A stretch of DNA of 63,995 bases from Acanthamoeba sp. SK_2022b (Eukaryota > Discosea > Longamoebia > Acanthamoebidae). The position numbers and the translations under genes are program-made. The DNA is taken from positions 1 to 63,995 of the forward strand of contig JANDJZ010000262.1 in the NCBI GenBank assembly GCA_027943245.1, read 5' to 3'. Shown here piece after piece: positions 61,964-63,995 of the stretch. Within the stretch, counting starts at the first letter, position 1; each line of letters begins with the position of its first letter. Under the pieces are notes generated by a model that saw only the letters and a list, made by a program, of their open reading frames with translations, made no database searches and had not been told where the DNA came from.

Positions 61964-62517
61964 CTCCCGCCACTCTATCGGCACTGCCACAGGAAGTTGC
62001 CTAACAAGGCTCCGCTATCTTGTACTAGTGCGTGTGTTGGAAAGGTGTGGAGTTGCTCCCTTTGCGACAACCAAGGACCGGAGCCGATTGGTGTTACGCT
62101 TTATATTTGGCGGTAGTTGGTAGGGTGAGCCCCACACACCACTCCTCTTTTTGCGAACAGCAATACATGTGACACTCAGTTGGGCTCTGTGCCGTGGCCA
62201 CCGGACCAGATGAAGCCAGCAGCGGCCATCACACCATACTCGCCGAGGCGACCAAGCCACACTCCGAGGTTCCTTGCTGACGTCAGCGCCATCTCGTCTT
62301 GGCGGGAAGGCCCACGGGGTGAGAAGGGCAGCGAAAAACGCAGGCAAAACTCATCAACACGCAAGGCCGGAGTGGAGCAGGGGGTGGGCTACCTTTCCTT
62401 TGCACGTTTGCGCAAGTGTGCATCAAATCGCGAGGGCATCATTACAGTGCGACAGCCGATTTCCTCTAATTCGCTGTTGTTGATTGCGCAGAGAAGAGTT
62501 TTTAGTGCTGTGCGAAG
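61964..62517. promoter_or_regulatory. Divergent intergenic region
   Basis: 554 bp between the starts of the RhoGEF/GAP gene and MSH3. Must hold both promoters; no clear TATA box and no additional gene seen. Confidence 0.4.
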
Positions 62518-63514
62518 ATGAGCGCCAAGAAGCCGACCCAGAGACGCCTCAAGCTGCCCGAAGGCTACGAGCCCAAGCAGCGACAGTCGTTGCTGACCGC
62601 CTTTGTCACTTCGTCGCCCAAGCGTGAGGCCGACGGCGAGACCGGCGGAGCGGTGTCCACCCCTCCCCGCACCCCCCGCCGCTCGCCGCGCACCCAAAAG
62701 ACCAAGGCCGCCGCTGCCACGCCGTCGCCGGCCGCCACCGTCAGCAAGCGTAAGCAGGCCGCCGCCGCGGCCAAGGCCAAGAGCAAGAAGAGGACCAGCA
62801 CCCCTTCCGCCGCAAAGAAGAAGAAGGCCGCCACGTCGTTGGGCAAGAGAAAGAAGGATGAAGAGGAGGAGGAGGAGGAGGAGGAGGAGGAGGTAGAGAG
62901 CGAGGGCGACGTGGACGATGATGTGGAAGACGACTTTGTGCCGGACGAAGACGAAGAGGACGACGAGGAGCCGCACGAGGAAGCGATGGAAGCGGACGAG
63001 GACGAGTATGAGGGCGAGGAGGGCGAGAAGGGCGAGCCCAAGGCCGGCAAGAAGAAGCGGTCGCCGCCCAGCAAGAAGGCCAACGCGCCAAAGAAGGTCG
63101 TCGACACCAGAGCGGCCAAGCGACGACGGATAGCGGTCGCTTCCGATGGCGAGGAGGAGGACGAGGAGACCGGCGCCCGCATGGACGTCGACGAAAAGAA
63201 GGCGGCGAAGAAGACGGCGGCCAAGTCGCCAAACAAGAAGAAGGCGGGAGCCACCAACGGCAAGAAGCGGGCTCGCGACGAAGAAGGCGACCACGACAAC
63301 GAAGCCGAGATGGAAGTGGAAGACGCGACCAACGGCGAAGAGGAGGAGGAGGGTGGCGATGCCGGCCATTTCAACAACAGCGCCGGCGGCGCGGAGAAGC
63401 TGGCGGCCGGCGAGCTGGTCTTCGCGTCCGATCCCAAGGTCCTTGTGGCCTTTCTTCGCTCATCTTTCCGCTCACTTGCGCGCGCAGTTATGATTGCCTC
63501 GGCGAGCAGGCGGT

Positions 63515-63573
<59 letters not shown>

Positions 63574-63995
63574 ATGTTGGGTTGGGGTGGCGCTACAGGT
63601 GCACGCCCAGTTCGTGAAGAAGCTGAACGCGTCCGGGACCGTGCTGCAGGCGGTGGGCAGCCCGACCAAGTCGCCCTCAAAGTCGCGGGTCGCGGCGGGC
63701 AAGCCCGCAGGGGGCGCGGTCAAGTACACGCCGCTCGAGCAGCAGTTCGTGGCCGTCAAGGAGAAGAACCCCGACGTGGTGCTCATCGTCGAGTGCGGCT
63801 ACCGCTGCCGATTCTTTGGCGAGGACGCTGAGGTCTGCGTCGCTCCTCTTCACGCCGTGCAGTTATTCTTTGCTCTTCCTCTTCTTCTGCTGCTTCTGCT
63901 GCTCACCTGAATGATCTGGCCGGCTGGTGCAGATTGCGTCCAAGGTGCTCCACATCGCGTGCTTCCCCGCCCACAACTTCATGAACGCGAGCATT
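62518..63995 (+). CDS. MSH3: MSH3-like DNA mismatch repair protein, 3' partial
   Basis: Would pair with MSH2 to recognise insertion/deletion loops. Start at 62518 (MSAKKPTQRRLKLPEGYEPK). A PIP-box-like QSLLTAFV near residue 22 resembles the PCNA-binding motif of MSH3/MSH6, although the second aromatic is Val. A long acidic/basic disordered region follows, with nuclear localisation-type clusters (GKKKRSPPSKK, AAKRRRIAV) and poly-Glu runs. After an intron with (CA)n (about 63440-63597), the MutS domain I begins: KYTPLEQQFVAVKEKNPDVV, LIVECGYRCRFFGEDAE, and after a second intron (about 63832-63931) IASKVLHIACFPAHNFMNAS. The order and wording match MSH3 rather than MSH6. The rest lies outside the window. 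Confidence 0.9.
63517..63570. repeat. (CA)n microsatellite in an MSH3 intron
   Basis: About 27 CA units in the first intron of the mismatch-repair gene. Confidence 0.95.

Noticed and set aside
62389..63369. Long Leu-rich minus-strand frame opposite MSH3
   Set aside because: Complement of the Glu/Lys-rich coding region; no start context or homology. The MSH3 frame is clearly real.

Overview
This is intron-rich, GC-rich nuclear DNA from a free-living amoeba, most probably Acanthamoeba or a close relative. That is inferred from gene style, not searched. Genes are compact, on both strands, with short GT-AG introns that often hold (TG)n or (CA)n tracts. Apparent single-frame ORFs are mostly exons, so spans below come from joining exons by protein homology and splice signals. 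Boundaries are approximate unless stated exact.

Layout. 1-3619: PARP-family ADP-ribosyltransferase (5' end outside the window). 3865-4323: small membrane protein. About 4270-28990: a tandem duplication of a roughly 6.4 kb unit. Each unit holds a 2-oxoglutarate/Fe(II) oxygenase gene, a decayed extra copy of that gene's 3' end, and a ubiquitin-AN1 finger gene. Three mobile elements have since entered it: a deleted Ty1/copia element (10714-14465) inside the unit 1 ubiquitin copy, an inverted-repeat element (about 19716-23384), and a 4.5 kb DNA transposon with terminal inverted repeats and a 5 bp target duplication (23712-28186). The last carries a ParB-like/DNA methyltransferase-like/PHD-like gene divergent from a second conserved-looking gene of unknown function. 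These element-bearing stretches have lost nearly all CpG, while flanking genes and the intact gene copies keep theirs.

28564-46390: polyubiquitin-AN1 gene, secreted beta-helix protein, POT1-like telomere protein, two small unknown genes, mitochondrial-type tRNA 2-thiouridylase, two paralogous secreted Cys-rich proteins, a GNAT acetyltransferase, a membrane-anchored JmjC/cupin-8 protein and an F-box gene with an in-frame stop.

46391-63995: spermidine synthase, FHIT-like hydrolase (seven exons assembled here), type-B carboxylesterase, a disordered protein with a PAR-binding zinc finger (PBZ), GH125 mannosidase, GATA finger protein, an IQ-DH-PH-RhoGAP protein whose GAP arginine finger is missing, and the 5' part of MSH3.

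No operon logic is expected. Several genes concern genome maintenance or ADP-ribose (PARP, PBZ, POT1, MSH3), but they are interspersed with unrelated genes. The most unusual content is the methyltransferase-bearing transposon and the CpG-depleted domains around the mobile DNA.
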